Notes: generated from the sequence alone by a model not told the origin. A DNA stretch of 64,000 bases from Pseudomonas fluorescens (GCF_902497875.1 NZ_CABVHY010000002.1:124001-188000); one strand, 5' to 3'. Numbered from the stretch's first letter, positions 34,258 through 42,735 are shown. A program made the numbers and translations.

Positions 34258-34947
34258 ATGGATTTTTCCTGGATCAACAGTTTTGCCGGCGAGCTGCTGC
34301 ATGGCCTCGGCATTACCCTGAAGCTGCTCGGACTTTCCGGTTTCTTCGGTTTTATTCTCGCGGTGCTGGTGGCGCTCGGGCGGCTGTCGCCCAACCGACT
34401 GATCAGCGGCAGCATGCGTGCCTACACCAGTGTGTTTCGCGGTACGCCGCTGCTGGTGCAGATCTACATCCTGTATTACGGCATCGGCAGCCTGTTCGCC
34501 GCCTACCCGCCGATTCGCGGCAGTTTTCTCTGGCCGTACCTGCGAGAAGGTTTCTGGTACGTGGCGCTGGCCTTGATCCTGTGTGTCGGCGCCTACGTCG
34601 GTGAAGTGTTGCGCGGCGCCCTGCGTGCGGTGCCGCGCGGAGAGCTGGAAGCGGCGCGCGCCTATGGCATGAAGCGTTTTCTGGTCTTGCGCCGGGTGTG
34701 GTTGCCCCGCGCCTTGCAACTGGTTCGTCCGACCCTGGTCGGTGAATCGGTGCTGCTGCTCAAGGCCACCGCCCTTGCCTCGACCGTGGCGGTCACCGAT
34801 CTGCTGGGTGCCGCCAACCTGGTGCGGGCCCAGACTCTGCGGGTTTATGAACCGTTACTGGCGGTCGCGGTGGTCTACATCGTCCTGGCTTTTGTGATCG
34901 AACACGGCTTCTCGCGCTTGGGCAAAGTCCCCCAGCGCCAAGCCTGA
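34258..34947 (+). CDS. Amino acid ABC transporter permease (HisM-like)
   Basis: A 229-residue permease. It starts with MDFSWINSFAGELLHGLGITLKLLG and has SVFRGTPLLVQIYILYYGIGSL and the EAA loop LEAARAYGMKRFLVLRRVWLPRALQLVRP. It is the second channel subunit of the importer, 13 bases behind the HisQ-like gene and 49 bases before aruH. HisM/ArtM-type partners are typical of basic amino acid importers. Confidence 0.93.
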   Translation: MDFSWINSFAGELLHGLGITLKLLGLSGFFGFILAVLVALGRLSPNRLISGSMRAYTSVFRGTPLLVQIYILYYGIGSLFAAYPPIRGSFLWPYLREGFWYVALALILCVGAYVGEVLRGALRAVPRGELEAARAYGMKRFLVLRRVWLPRALQLVRPTLVGESVLLLKATALASTVAVTDLLGAANLVRAQTLRVYEPLLAVAVVYIVLAFVIEHGFSRLGKVPQRQA

Positions 34948-34996
34948 ATCCCCCTATTAATTGACGCTGGCAGTCATCACCAGCGAGGAGAACAGC

Positions 34997-36214
34997 ATGC
35001 GTTATTCACCTTTTGTCGAGCGCATCAGCGGCGAGTCGGTCAGCGCCTGGGACATTCATTACGCAGCCATCGAAGCCCGCGGTCGCGGCGAGGATGTGAT
35101 TATCCTCAGCATCGGCGACCCGGACTTTGCCACCGATAGCGCGATTTGCGAGACCGCGGTCCAGGCCTTGCGCCAGGGCGACACCCACTACACCCACGTT
35201 CTCGGCCGACCGCTGCTGCGTGAGGCGATTGCCGCCAAACAAAGCCTGCTGCAAGGCATTGCGGTGCAAGCCGAAAACGTCGCGCTGGTGGCCGGCGCGC
35301 AGAACGGCTTGTTCGCCACCGCGTTGTGCCTGTTCAGCCAGGGCGACGAGGTACTGGTGCCGGAGCCGATGTACCTGACGTACGAAGCCTGCATCCACGC
35401 TTCCGGCGCGCGCATCGCGACCATCGAACAACCGGCGTCCAATGGCTTTCGCCTGACCCGCGCCGCGCTGGAAGCGGTGATCACCGACAAGACTCGCGGT
35501 ATCGCACTGGCGACACCCTGCAATCCCACCGGCAACGTCTATAGCCGCGAAGAACTGGAAGCGGTGGCCGAAGTCGCTCGACGGCATGACCTGTGGGTAA
35601 TTTCCGATGAGGTCTACGGCCAGATCACCTACGACCGTCAGCACCTGAGCATCACCTCGCTGCCGGGCATGGCCGAGCGCACCGTGGTGCTTAACAGTCT
35701 GTCGAAAAGCCATGCCATGACCGGCTGGCGCGTCGGTTGGGTGATCGCCCCGCCGACCTTGATCGGCCACCTGGATAACCTGCTGCTGTGCATGCTCTAC
35801 GGCTTGCCGGGGTTCATTCAGGAAGCCGCGCTCAAGGCGCTGGAACTGGATGAGCCGGTGGTCAGCCATGCGCTTGAAGTCTACCGGCGTCGGCGCGATC
35901 TGGTGGTCGCGGGCCTGCGCGGGGTTGCCGAGCTGGATTGTCGTATACCGCAAGCCGGCATGTTCATGCTGGTGGACGTGCGCCGTACCGGGCTCTCGAG
36001 CATGGACTTTGCCTGGCAGTTATTCCGCGAGACCGGCGTGTCGGTGCTCGATGCCGAGGCCTTCGGAGCCAGCGCCAAGGGCTTTGTGCGGATCTCGTTC
36101 ACGGTGGCCGATACCACGCTCAAAGACGCCTGCCAACGTATCGCCGGTTTTGTCGAGTCGCTGCGTGCCCGTGGCGAGGGGGTTTGCCCCCGTTCGGCTG
36201 CGCAGCAGTCGTAA
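34997..36214 (+). CDS. aruH: Arginine:pyruvate transaminase (AruH-like)
   Basis: A 405-residue PLP aminotransferase (class I/II). The N-terminus (MRYSPFVERISGESVSAWDIHY), LSIGDPDF, THYTHVLGRPLLREAI and the PLP lysine in NSLSKSHAMTGWRVGW resemble P. aeruginosa AruH closely. AruH transfers the alpha-amino group of arginine to pyruvate, giving 2-ketoarginine, the substrate of AruI. ATG 34997 has GAGGAG six bases upstream. The last 14 residues (RGEGVCPRSAAQQS) and the stop are encoded by a REP unit, so the C-terminus differs from the family. Confidence 0.88.
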   Translation: MRYSPFVERISGESVSAWDIHYAAIEARGRGEDVIILSIGDPDFATDSAICETAVQALRQGDTHYTHVLGRPLLREAIAAKQSLLQGIAVQAENVALVAGAQNGLFATALCLFSQGDEVLVPEPMYLTYEACIHASGARIATIEQPASNGFRLTRAALEAVITDKTRGIALATPCNPTGNVYSREELEAVAEVARRHDLWVISDEVYGQITYDRQHLSITSLPGMAERTVVLNSLSKSHAMTGWRVGWVIAPPTLIGHLDNLLLCMLYGLPGFIQEAALKALELDEPVVSHALEVYRRRRDLVVAGLRGVAELDCRIPQAGMFMLVDVRRTGLSSMDFAWQLFRETGVSVLDAEAFGASAKGFVRISFTVADTTLKDACQRIAGFVESLRARGEGVCPRSAAQQS

Positions 36215-36316
36215 ACCGGCTAATGCGTTCTTACTGACACACTCAGGCGACCGATTTGGGGCCGCTTCGCGCCCCAGCGGGGCGGTGCGGCGTTCCGACA
36301 AGCCCCCTCGCCACAA
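36171..36316. repeat. REP pair, TGTGGCGAGGGGGCTTGCCCC family, overlapping the 3' end of aruH
   Basis: GTGGCGAGGGGGTTTGCCCC followed by CGTTCGGCTGCGCAGCAGTCGTAAA, and an inverted mate ending CAAGCCCCCTCGCCACA. The left unit supplies the last 14 codons and the stop of aruH. Confidence 0.85.
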
Positions 36317-36361
36317 ATGCCCGCTATTCACCCGCAGGCAATGATCAAGAGGTTTACTCCC

Positions 36362-38107
36362 GTGACCGCTTCAGACCAATTCAATTCAACCCACTCCGTT
36401 GTCGCCCCTTACGCCGAACTGGTGCTGCATAACGGTCGTTTTTATACCCTCGACCCGACACAACCCTGGGCTGCGGCAGTGGCCATTCGTGACGGCCGCT
36501 TCATCGCCGTCGGCAATCTTGAAGCGCTGCAAGCGCTGATCGGTCCGAACACCCGCCAGCACGACCTGGACGGTGCCTTCTGCATGCCCGGCCTGCACGA
36601 CATGCACACGCACCCGGATCTGGCGCTGGCACCCCGTTACAGTGACGACCTGGATGTCGGCATCGAAGACCCGACGCCCGAGCAACTGGTCGCGGCGATC
36701 CACGCCTATGCCGATGCGCATCCCGGTGACGGCTGGATCTACGGTCAATACTGGGTGCGTTACACCTTCCGCGAAGCCGGCCTGACCCCGGGTCGCGAGT
36801 GGCTCGACAGCGTAATGCCGGACCGTCCGGTGGCGCTGCTCGACCGCATGTGGGGCACCATGATGGTCAATTCCAAGGCCCTCGAACTGGCGGGCATCGA
36901 CCGCCACACCGCCGACCCGCGCAACGGTTACATGGAGCGCGACGAGCTGAGCGGCGAACCCAACGGCCTGTTGATCGATGGCGCCTATGCCTTGATCCAC
37001 GCCGCGATGCCGCCGACTCCGGTGGACGTGCTGCGCCGCGCTTATCGCGATGGCGTGCATTTCCAGACCTCCCGTGGCGTCACCGCGACCAAGTACGTGC
37101 ATGTCTGCGAACGGCGTCTGGAAGCCCTCAAGGAACTCGATGACGCCGGTGAACTGACCCTGCGCGTAGAAGCGGCGATCAGCTGGCAGGACGATATCTT
37201 TCCGGTCCGCCGTCGTTGGGAACTGCTCAGCGGTGAGCGGCATTACTATCGCAGCGCCCGCCTGAACGCCAACGCGGTGAAGTTCCACTTCGACGGCACC
37301 GTGGAGCCCAAGTCCTCGTACCTGATGACCCCCTGGTCGCAAGACTCGAACTGGCGTGGCAAGCTCAACCTGACCCCGGAACACATCACCGACATGGTGG
37401 TGGACATGGACCGTCGAGGCTTGCGAGTGATTGCTCACTGCACCGGCGACGGCGCTTCCGACGTGTTCCTCGATGCGGTCGCTGAAGCCCGTCGCCGCAA
37501 CGGTTACAGCGGCATTCGCCATCAATGCGCCCACAGCACCCTGTTGCATCCAGGCAACCTCAAGCGTTTCAAGGAACTGAACGTGATTGCCGAGTTCTCC
37601 CCGGCCGCCTGGTACCCGACGCCCTTCGCCAGCGGCGCACGCTCCGGCTACGGCCAGGAACGCCTCAAACGCATTTATGACTTCAAAGGGGTGCTGGCGG
37701 CGGGCGGCATCGCCGTTATGGGCACCGACTGGCCGGTGGCCTCGATCGATCCGTGGCTGGCGCTGGAAACCATGGTCACCCGGCAGAACCCATGGAACCA
37801 GGAGCCCGACTGCTTCGGCGAACCGATCACCCTGGAACAGGCGCTGCAAGTCGCGACCCTCAACGGTGCTCACGCCATGGGTCTGGAGCATTTGACCGGC
37901 AGCCTGGAAGTCGGCAAGTCCGCTGATCTGATCGTGCTCGACCGCGACCTGTTTGCCCAGGCGCCGCGCAACTACATCCATCGCACTCAGGTGCAACTGA
38001 CCTTTGTCGAAGGCCGGCCGGTGTACGACCGCGAATCAAGGTTTGGCGACACTCCGCTGGAAGCGGTCTGGCAGGGTCAGCCTCCGGTGATCGAGGGGCT
38101 AGCCTGA
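36362..38107 (+). CDS. Amidohydrolase family protein (YtcJ-like)
   Basis: A 581-residue metal-dependent hydrolase of the YtcJ/amidohydrolase_3 group. It starts with a short beta domain (LVLHNGRFYTLDPTQPWAAAVAIRDGRFIAVG). The metal-binding HxH is in LHDMHTHPD, with further histidines in VIAHCTGDG and RHQCAHSTLLH, and ends with GKSADLIVLDRDLF. The substrate is unknown; a C-N bond of an N-acylated or guanidino compound would fit the locus. GTG 36362 was chosen because AAGAGG lies nine bases upstream. Its stop overlaps the next start (TGATG). Confidence 0.88.
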   Translation: MTASDQFNSTHSVVAPYAELVLHNGRFYTLDPTQPWAAAVAIRDGRFIAVGNLEALQALIGPNTRQHDLDGAFCMPGLHDMHTHPDLALAPRYSDDLDVGIEDPTPEQLVAAIHAYADAHPGDGWIYGQYWVRYTFREAGLTPGREWLDSVMPDRPVALLDRMWGTMMVNSKALELAGIDRHTADPRNGYMERDELSGEPNGLLIDGAYALIHAAMPPTPVDVLRRAYRDGVHFQTSRGVTATKYVHVCERRLEALKELDDAGELTLRVEAAISWQDDIFPVRRRWELLSGERHYYRSARLNANAVKFHFDGTVEPKSSYLMTPWSQDSNWRGKLNLTPEHITDMVVDMDRRGLRVIAHCTGDGASDVFLDAVAEARRRNGYSGIRHQCAHSTLLHPGNLKRFKELNVIAEFSPAAWYPTPFASGARSGYGQERLKRIYDFKGVLAAGGIAVMGTDWPVASIDPWLALETMVTRQNPWNQEPDCFGEPITLEQALQVATLNGAHAMGLEHLTGSLEVGKSADLIVLDRDLFAQAPRNYIHRTQVQLTFVEGRPVYDRESRFGDTPLEAVWQGQPPVIEGLA

Positions 38108-39030
38108 TGAACCTTCCAAGCATTCCGGTGACGGTGGTCGCCGGGTTCCTCGGTGCCGGCAAAACCACCCTGCTCAACCGCATGGTCCAGCGTGCCGACA
38201 GCGGGCGCATGGCGGTGATCGTCAATGACTTCGGCGAGCTGAACATCGATGCCGCGATCATTGCCGAGGTCACCGACGCGGTGTACAGCCTGCAAAACGG
38301 CTGCATCTGCTGCACCGTACAAGAAGACCTGCTGGCACAATTGGTCAGCCTCGCGCAGCTGCAACCGCGACTGGAGCGGATCGTTATCGAATGCAGCGGC
38401 GTGTCCGATCCACAACGCATCGTGCAAACCCTGGGCTATCCGCAACTGCGTGCGAACTTGCATCTGGATGCCGTCATTACCCTGGTCGATGCGACTGGCT
38501 ATCTCGCACTGGAAGGCGAATTCGCCCGACTGTCCCGCGCCCAGGTGGCCTGTGCCGACCTGGTACTGCTGAACAAGGCCGACCTGGTTGACCCGGAGGA
38601 GTTGGAGAGCATCCATGCCTCCCTCGGCAGCCGCGCGCCGGTGTTCGACACCGTACAAGCAGAACTGCCCGAGGTGTTGCTGCTGTCGGACCGCAGCAAC
38701 CGTGTCGGCCTGAAGCTCACCCCGCTGCCGGAGCGCCACGACCAGCTGTTCGAAAGCTGGGTCTGGAACAGCCCGCACCCGCTTCCGCCCAAAGCCTTGC
38801 GCGAATGGCTGGCCAGGCTGCCCAAAGACATTTTCCGCCTCAAAGGGTTGGTGCAATTGCAAGGCAATGAACAGCCCTATTGGTTGCAGCATGTCGGGGC
38901 CCGCAGCCAATTCAGCCTGGCCATCGGGCAAACACCGGAGCACGCCGTGCAACTGGTGTTCATCGCCCGCCGTGGCTGCGGGCTTCGTGAAACGCTGGAG
39001 GCGGGGTTGGCGGATATTCAGGTGGGGTGA
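38107..39030 (+). CDS. COG0523 (CobW/YjiA-type) metal-chaperone GTPase
   Basis: A 307-residue G3E GTPase. Walker A is GFLGAGKTT (residues 13-21), the metal-binding CICC is near residue 63, and the LLNKADLVD base-recognition motif follows. The C-terminal CobW domain is present. These proteins deliver zinc or another metal to client enzymes. The gene overlaps the amidohydrolase by one base (TGATG, so translation is coupled), which makes that metalloenzyme the obvious client. Whether it is zinc is inference. Confidence 0.92.
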   Translation: MNLPSIPVTVVAGFLGAGKTTLLNRMVQRADSGRMAVIVNDFGELNIDAAIIAEVTDAVYSLQNGCICCTVQEDLLAQLVSLAQLQPRLERIVIECSGVSDPQRIVQTLGYPQLRANLHLDAVITLVDATGYLALEGEFARLSRAQVACADLVLLNKADLVDPEELESIHASLGSRAPVFDTVQAELPEVLLLSDRSNRVGLKLTPLPERHDQLFESWVWNSPHPLPPKALREWLARLPKDIFRLKGLVQLQGNEQPYWLQHVGARSQFSLAIGQTPEHAVQLVFIARRGCGLRETLEAGLADIQVG

Positions 39031-39183
39031 TGCGCGAACCATCTGTGGCTGGCGGCATATTCTGCAACAAACTGATCCGCTCTCTTTGAGCATCTTTATG
39101 AGTCCCGCGGAGTACCTCTTATGAAAGATCAGACCAGCCAAAATACCCGTCAGTTAAGAGAAATCCATGATATGGAGATCAAT

Positions 39184-39213
39184 TGTGGCGAGGGGGACTG
39201 CTCCCTCGCCACA
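39184..39213. repeat. Short palindrome, TGTGGCGAGGG-type REP core
   Basis: TGTGGCGAGGG (39184-39194) pairs perfectly with CCCTCGCCACA (39203-39213) around an eight-base loop. It lies just upstream of the YefM-like gene and probably represents a minimal REP insertion. Confidence 0.75.
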
Positions 39214-39233
39214 CACCGAGCGAGGACTCCACC

Positions 39234-39455
39234 CTGCAAACCATCGACTACACCAATGCCCGTGCGCATATGTCCGAAATCATGGATCGAGTGAACGAGG
39301 ATTGTGTACCGCTGCTGGTGACACGCGAAAATGGCGAACCGGTCGTCATGCTTTCTCTGGCCGAATACAACGCCCTCGAAGAAACCGCCTACCTACTCCG
39401 ATCCCCCGCCAACGCCGAGCGCTTGATTAAATCGATCAAAAGCCTTCGCGCCTGA
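39234..39455 (+). CDS. YefM/Phd-family antitoxin, orphan, apparent CTG start
   Basis: A 73-residue protein whose sequence matches the YefM family throughout: QTIDYTNARAHMSEIMDRVN, VTRENGEPVVMLSLAEYNAL and EETAYLLRSPANAERL. YefM normally begins with ATG-CAA-ACC; here the codon before CAAACC is CTG, with GAGGA (39222-39226) correctly spaced seven bases upstream. Either CTG is used as a rare start or one base change has crippled the gene. No YoeB/RelE-type toxin gene follows, so it is an orphan that might protect against toxins encoded elsewhere. Confidence 0.65.
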   Translation: MQTIDYTNARAHMSEIMDRVNEDCVPLLVTRENGEPVVMLSLAEYNALEETAYLLRSPANAERLIKSIKSLRA

Positions 39456-39489
39456 TCACGGCCAAACATCAATGCAAGGAACGCTGACG

Positions 39490-39543
39490 ATGAAAACCTG
39501 CAACGCCCTCTCGATCCCCCTTCGCTCAACACCCTGGGGATAA
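39490..39543 (+). CDS. Possible 17-residue leader peptide
   Basis: ATG 39490 is preceded by AAGGA (39477-39481), and the frame ends in TAA 39541-39543, four bases before ATG 39547 of the next gene. The peptide (MKTCNALSIPLRSTPWG) has no recognisable domain. It could couple translation to the downstream membrane protein, but it may be chance. Confidence 0.2.
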   Translation: MKTCNALSIPLRSTPWG

Positions 39544-39546
39544 CTT

Positions 39547-40050
39547 ATGCTCGATATCCTGCAAGGCACACCGCTGTGGGTATACGCCGCCTATCTATTG
39601 CTCTGCTATTACGGGATCAAGGCCTGTTCAAGCAGCCGGGAAAGCAAAAAATCATTGCTGATTACCCCGTTGATTCTGCTCGTCTGGTCGTTGTTTTCAG
39701 TGAATCACTCTGCGCTCTCGACGATTTTCTGGATCGGCGGCCTGGCCATGGGCAGTCTGCTGGCGATGGCCCTGTTCCCGGGCAAAGGCGTCGAACTGGA
39801 AGCTGATGGCAATGGCCTGATCATCCCCGGAACCCTGAAGATCCTGTTCATCTCCCAGCTGTTCTTCGCGGTGAAGTACTACACCGGTTATCAGGACGCC
39901 GTTCACCCCGAGTTCACGGCAACCACGCAAATGCTGGCGTTGAGCGGGGTCGCTTCGGGATTCACGGTCGGTCTGTTCTGCGGGCGGGCGATCACCTTGT
40001 ATCGAGCGTTGGTGTCACTGCGGGTGCGAATCTGGCAGCACAGCCGTTAA
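39547..40050 (+). CDS. Small integral membrane protein (DUF6622-like)
   Basis: A 167-residue protein with four or five membrane segments (residues 10-27, 38-55, 57-78, 98-115, 127-150). It starts MLDILQGTPLWVYAAYLLLCYYGIKAC, the style of a family I recall as DUF6622; that label is from memory and unproven. No catalytic residues are seen. GGGGA (39536-39540) lies upstream of ATG 39547. It stands alone between the orphan antitoxin and the protein at 40155. Confidence 0.72.
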   Translation: MLDILQGTPLWVYAAYLLLCYYGIKACSSSRESKKSLLITPLILLVWSLFSVNHSALSTIFWIGGLAMGSLLAMALFPGKGVELEADGNGLIIPGTLKILFISQLFFAVKYYTGYQDAVHPEFTATTQMLALSGVASGFTVGLFCGRAITLYRALVSLRVRIWQHSR

Positions 40051-40154
40051 ATCCGTCACTGCGGCATGGTTCCTTGACGCCGCTGCACAGCCGCGCTGAA
40101 AATGCCCGGCGCTATTCCCGTCTCAACCTTGTTAAATGAAGTAGTGAAATTTCA

Positions 40155-40859
40155 ATGCCTGATTCCAACACCGATGAATCCGTAGTCAACTTGTCGTCCA
40201 AAGTCGAATACGAAAACGCCATCAATCTTTCGCAGCATGTGCCGCAGGCCAAGATCATCAGTGAAATGGTGCTTGATGCTTTTCACACATCGAAGGAAAG
40301 CGATCAGATTCGTGACTTACGCATTGCGATTCGCCGGGCACATGACCAGTTTGACGACGACAAAGCCTACGATCTGATGGGCGAGTTGAAACAGCTTAAA
40401 GACGCAGAGGCCGCCGACAGCGCCGCTCTGGAAGACTTGAGCACAAAGTTCTCCATCAGCCGGATTCTGTCCAGCTTCAAAGACGATCCTGAGTTCCAGG
40501 AGCTGGTGTATGGCTTGGCGCTGAAAGTGCTGAACCAGACCCATCAAGCGGTCAGCAACCCCAGCAGCGGCAAAGCCAAAACGGCTCGCGCCAAGAAAGA
40601 AGTCGAAGTGTTCGTCATCAGCAAGGACGGCACGAGCGTCACCCTGCCCCTGCGCACACCTCGCTCCAAGCCGAACGTAGACCGTGAAGCCTTCGAGTTC
40701 CTCGGTTTTGCGTTCGTCGGCGAAGGTGATCAGGCCGAGCTGGAAACCGAGACCTTCATCGACAACGAAGGCACTGAACAGCCGGTTACCCGCAAAAGCG
40801 TGATCGCCGCCCTGCAGCAACAGAACGCGTTCGACGGTTACAGCATCGTTCAGCAATAA
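40155..40859 (+). CDS. Protein of unknown function, 234 residues
   Basis: A soluble, acidic protein. The N-terminal half is helical with charged heptad-like stretches (SKVEYENAINLSQHVPQAKIISEMVL, DLRIAIRRAHDQFDDDKAYDLMGEL). A lysine-rich linker (KAKTARAKKEVEVF, residues 138-151) leads to a smaller C-terminal domain (VEVFVISKDGTSVTLPLRTPRSK ... VTRKSVIAALQQQNAFDGYSIV). I do not recognise the family. No signal peptide or membrane segment is present. It is followed by a REP pair and a strong terminator. Confidence 0.75.
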   Translation: MPDSNTDESVVNLSSKVEYENAINLSQHVPQAKIISEMVLDAFHTSKESDQIRDLRIAIRRAHDQFDDDKAYDLMGELKQLKDAEAADSAALEDLSTKFSISRILSSFKDDPEFQELVYGLALKVLNQTHQAVSNPSSGKAKTARAKKEVEVFVISKDGTSVTLPLRTPRSKPNVDREAFEFLGFAFVGEGDQAELETETFIDNEGTEQPVTRKSVIAALQQQNAFDGYSIVQQ

Positions 40860-40869
40860 CGCTGGAAGA

Positions 40870-40950
40870 TCAAAAGATCGCAGGCTGCGCCAGCTGTGAC
40901 ATTGCAAGAACACACGGTCCCGTAGGAGCTGCCGCAGGCTGCGATCTTTT
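40870..40950. repeat. REP pair, GTAGGAGCTGCCGCAGGC family (left half degenerate)
   Basis: Left unit CAAAAGATCGCAGGCTGCGC CAGCTG is altered; right unit CGTAGGAGCTGCCGCAGGCT GCGATCTTTTG is standard. It lies between the unknown gene and its terminator. Confidence 0.75.
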
Positions 40951-40963
40951 GCTTCTATCGCGT

Positions 40964-41003
40964 AAAAAAAGCCCCGCTCTTCACACCGAAGGCGGGGTTT
41001 TTT
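40964..41003. terminator. Rho-independent terminator, copy 1 of a duplicated pair
   Basis: A seven-base A-run, then CCCCGC-T-CTTC paired with GAAGGCGGGG around ACACC, then TTTTTT. It can serve the plus-strand gene ending at 40859 and the minus-strand antitoxin ending at 41037. A near-identical copy is at 41781-41823. Confidence 0.85.
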
Positions 41004-41036
41004 GTAGAGTCAGAATTCAGCAATGATGGCTACGCT

Positions 41037-41351
41037 TTACACAGTCCCCAACCGATCAACCATATCGGGAAATTTCTCCACCAGTTTGATCAACAGCGCA
41101 GCCTGGGCATTGGGTTTCGATTTGTCCTGCTCCCAGTTTCTCAAGGTGCTTGGGCTAGTGCGTATACGCCTGGCAAAGACTGTCTGGGACATATGCAGCT
41201 TCCCGCGAAGCGCCACGATCTCTTGCGCGGAAACCTCGGGAGCAGGCTTTTCCTCTACCGTATTCTGGCGAAGAGTGATCTTGCCTTCGCGCTGCGCCGC
41301 CATTTCGGTTACGCCCTGCATCATTTCTGCAAACAGATCGCGCTTTTTCAT
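41037..41351 (-). CDS. XRE-family antitoxin (HigA/NadS-like)
   Basis: A 104-residue protein with a C-terminal helix-turn-helix (residues 42-95): ALRGKLHMSQTVFARRIRTSPSTLRNWEQDKSKP. The N-terminal arm (MKKRDLFAEMMQGVTEMAAQREGKITL) is typical of NadS-type antitoxins. It binds its partner toxin and represses the shared promoter by family analogy. Its start overlaps the stop of the toxin gene by four bases, so toxin is translated first. Confidence 0.9.
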   Translation of the reverse strand: MKKRDLFAEMMQGVTEMAAQREGKITLRQNTVEEKPAPEVSAQEIVALRGKLHMSQTVFARRIRTSPSTLRNWEQDKSKPNAQAALLIKLVEKFPDMVDRLGTV

Positions 41352-41692
41352 TGGGTGCCTCGTGTTTTCAACTCTGCTTCTATGGCTTTCTTGAGCGCCT
41401 TCTCTTGGTCGGCAGTCAAATTTTCGAGCTCATCCTTGTCGTAAATCGCAAACATCCAGAACTGGCCATTATTCATAAGCCAATAATAGATGACCCGCAA
41501 TCCACCGCGCTTACCTTTCCCACGGCGTCCGTCTGACCAGCGCAGTTTGCGGAATCCCCCCGTGCGCGGCATGACATCGCCAGCTAATGGGTTCAACTGC
41601 ATCTCGGCTTGAAGCCTGCGATATTCATCGTCCGTCAGATAATTGCCGACGGTGGCGGTAAAGGATGATGTTTCAAAAAAAACCGTTCGCAT
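41348..41692 (-). CDS. RelE/HigB-type toxin
   Basis: A 114-residue basic protein of the RelE/ParE fold. It has FETSSFTATVGNYLTDDEYRRLQAEMQLNPLAGDVMPRTGGFRKLRW, then GGLRVIYYWLMNNGQFWMFAIYDKDE and a C-terminal helix LTADQEKALKKAIEAEL. The arginine and tyrosine in RVIYYW are expected at the active site for ribosome-dependent mRNA cleavage by family analogy. Promoter-proximal gene of the toxin-antitoxin pair (toxin before antitoxin, as in higBA). The pair sits between two near-identical terminators. Confidence 0.88.
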   Translation of the reverse strand: MRTVFFETSSFTATVGNYLTDDEYRRLQAEMQLNPLAGDVMPRTGGFRKLRWSDGRRGKGKRGGLRVIYYWLMNNGQFWMFAIYDKDELENLTADQEKALKKAIEAELKTRGTQ

Positions 41693-41780
41693 AACAAACT
41701 ATAATCAATTTGCGTATGGTTTCACAAGCAATGATTCAGCACCAGACAAGCTGTCGGCAGCTAGCGCGCTACGTTCAGCC

Positions 41781-41823
41781 CAAAAAAAGCCCCGCTCTTC
41801 ACATCGAAGGCGGGGCTTTTTTT
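41781..41823. terminator. Bidirectional terminator, copy 2 of a duplicated pair
   Basis: AAAAAAAGCCCCGC-TCTTC paired with GAAGGCGGGGCTTTTTTTT around ACATC. It stands directly downstream of cyoE (minus strand) and upstream of the toxin promoter. It differs from copy 1 at two or three bases. Confidence 0.88.
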
Positions 41824-41837
41824 ACAGTGTCAGACAC

Positions 41838-42725
41838 TCAAGGTGCGTAAGTCAGCAACAAGTCATTCGGCACTTGGAAGTCCAACGACATCATCACGCT
41901 CAAAGCAGTAATGGTGAAGATCGAGAACACGAACAGCTTGCGCGCCCAGACTCGATCATCCACCGCCTTGTAGCCGGTCCAGGCCATGTACAGCCAGTAC
42001 ATGCCCATGGCGGCAGCGACGGCGAGGTAGCTCATGCCGGCGTAGCCGCTGAAGGTCAGCATCAAGGTGGCGACGAGGAACGCCAGGATGTAGAGCAGGA
42101 TGTGCCGCTTGGCCACTTCAATTCCGCGCTTCACTGGCAGCACCGGAATCGATGCTGCCAGGTAATCGTTGAAGCGGAAGATCGCAATGGCGTAGGAATG
42201 CGGCATCTGCCACAGGCTGAACATCACCAGCAACGTCAACGCGGCCATGTCGAAGCTGTTGCTCACCGCGACGTAGCCGATCACCGGTGGCATCGCCCCC
42301 GACAGGCTACCCACCAGCGTGCCGTGAACCGACTTGCGCTTGAGGTACAGGCTGTAGAAGCCGACGTAGATGACGAAGCCGATCACTGCGAACAAAGCGG
42401 CCAGCGGGTTGGCCACCTTGTACAACAGTGCAACGCCGAAAACACCAAGGACGGTCGCAAAAGCCAATGCCAGTTTCAGGGAGATCAGGCCCTGGACCAG
42501 CACGCGGTTTTTCGTGCGTTCCATCTTCAGGTCGATGTCGCGGTCGATGCAGTTGTTGAACACGCAACCGGACGCCACTACCAGCGAAGTACCGATCATC
42601 GCTGCCAGGAAAATGGCAATGTCGACATGCCCTTTCGAGGCCAGGAAGAACCCGCCTGCCACAGAAAGCACGTTACCGAAAATGATCCCCGGTTTGGTGA
42701 TTTGGATAAAGTGCTTAAAGGACAT
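41838..42725 (-). CDS. cyoE: Protohaem IX farnesyltransferase (haem O synthase) CyoE
   Basis: A 295-residue UbiA-type prenyltransferase with about eight or nine membrane segments. It adds a farnesyl group to haem B to make haem O for cytochrome bo oxidase. The substrate-binding [18 protein letters not shown] (NxxxDxxxD motif, near residues 58-75) is intact, and the second conserved loop carries Y-x-K. It starts ten bases after cyoD and is the last gene of the cyo operon; a terminator follows. Confidence 0.97.
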   Translation of the reverse strand: MSFKHFIQITKPGIIFGNVLSVAGGFFLASKGHVDIAIFLAAMIGTSLVVASGCVFNNCIDRDIDLKMERTKNRVLVQGLISLKLALAFATVLGVFGVALLYKVANPLAALFAVIGFVIYVGFYSLYLKRKSVHGTLVGSLSGAMPPVIGYVAVSNSFDMAALTLLVMFSLWQMPHSYAIAIFRFNDYLAASIPVLPVKRGIEVAKRHILLYILAFLVATLMLTFSGYAGMSYLAVAAAMGMYWLYMAWTGYKAVDDRVWARKLFVFSIFTITALSVMMSLDFQVPNDLLLTYAP

Positions 42726-42735
42726 CCGGAGTTCC

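Noticed and set aside
36386..37996. Minus-strand open frame of 536 codons opposite the amidohydrolase
   Set aside because: Antisense shadow of a gene with clear metal-binding motifs; composition is rich in His/Arg/Gly as usual in such shadows.
39121..39294. Plus-strand frame MKDQTSQNTRQLREIHDMEI... before the orphan antitoxin
   Set aside because: It reads through a REP palindrome in the wrong frame of the antitoxin and has no ribosome site or homology that I recognise.
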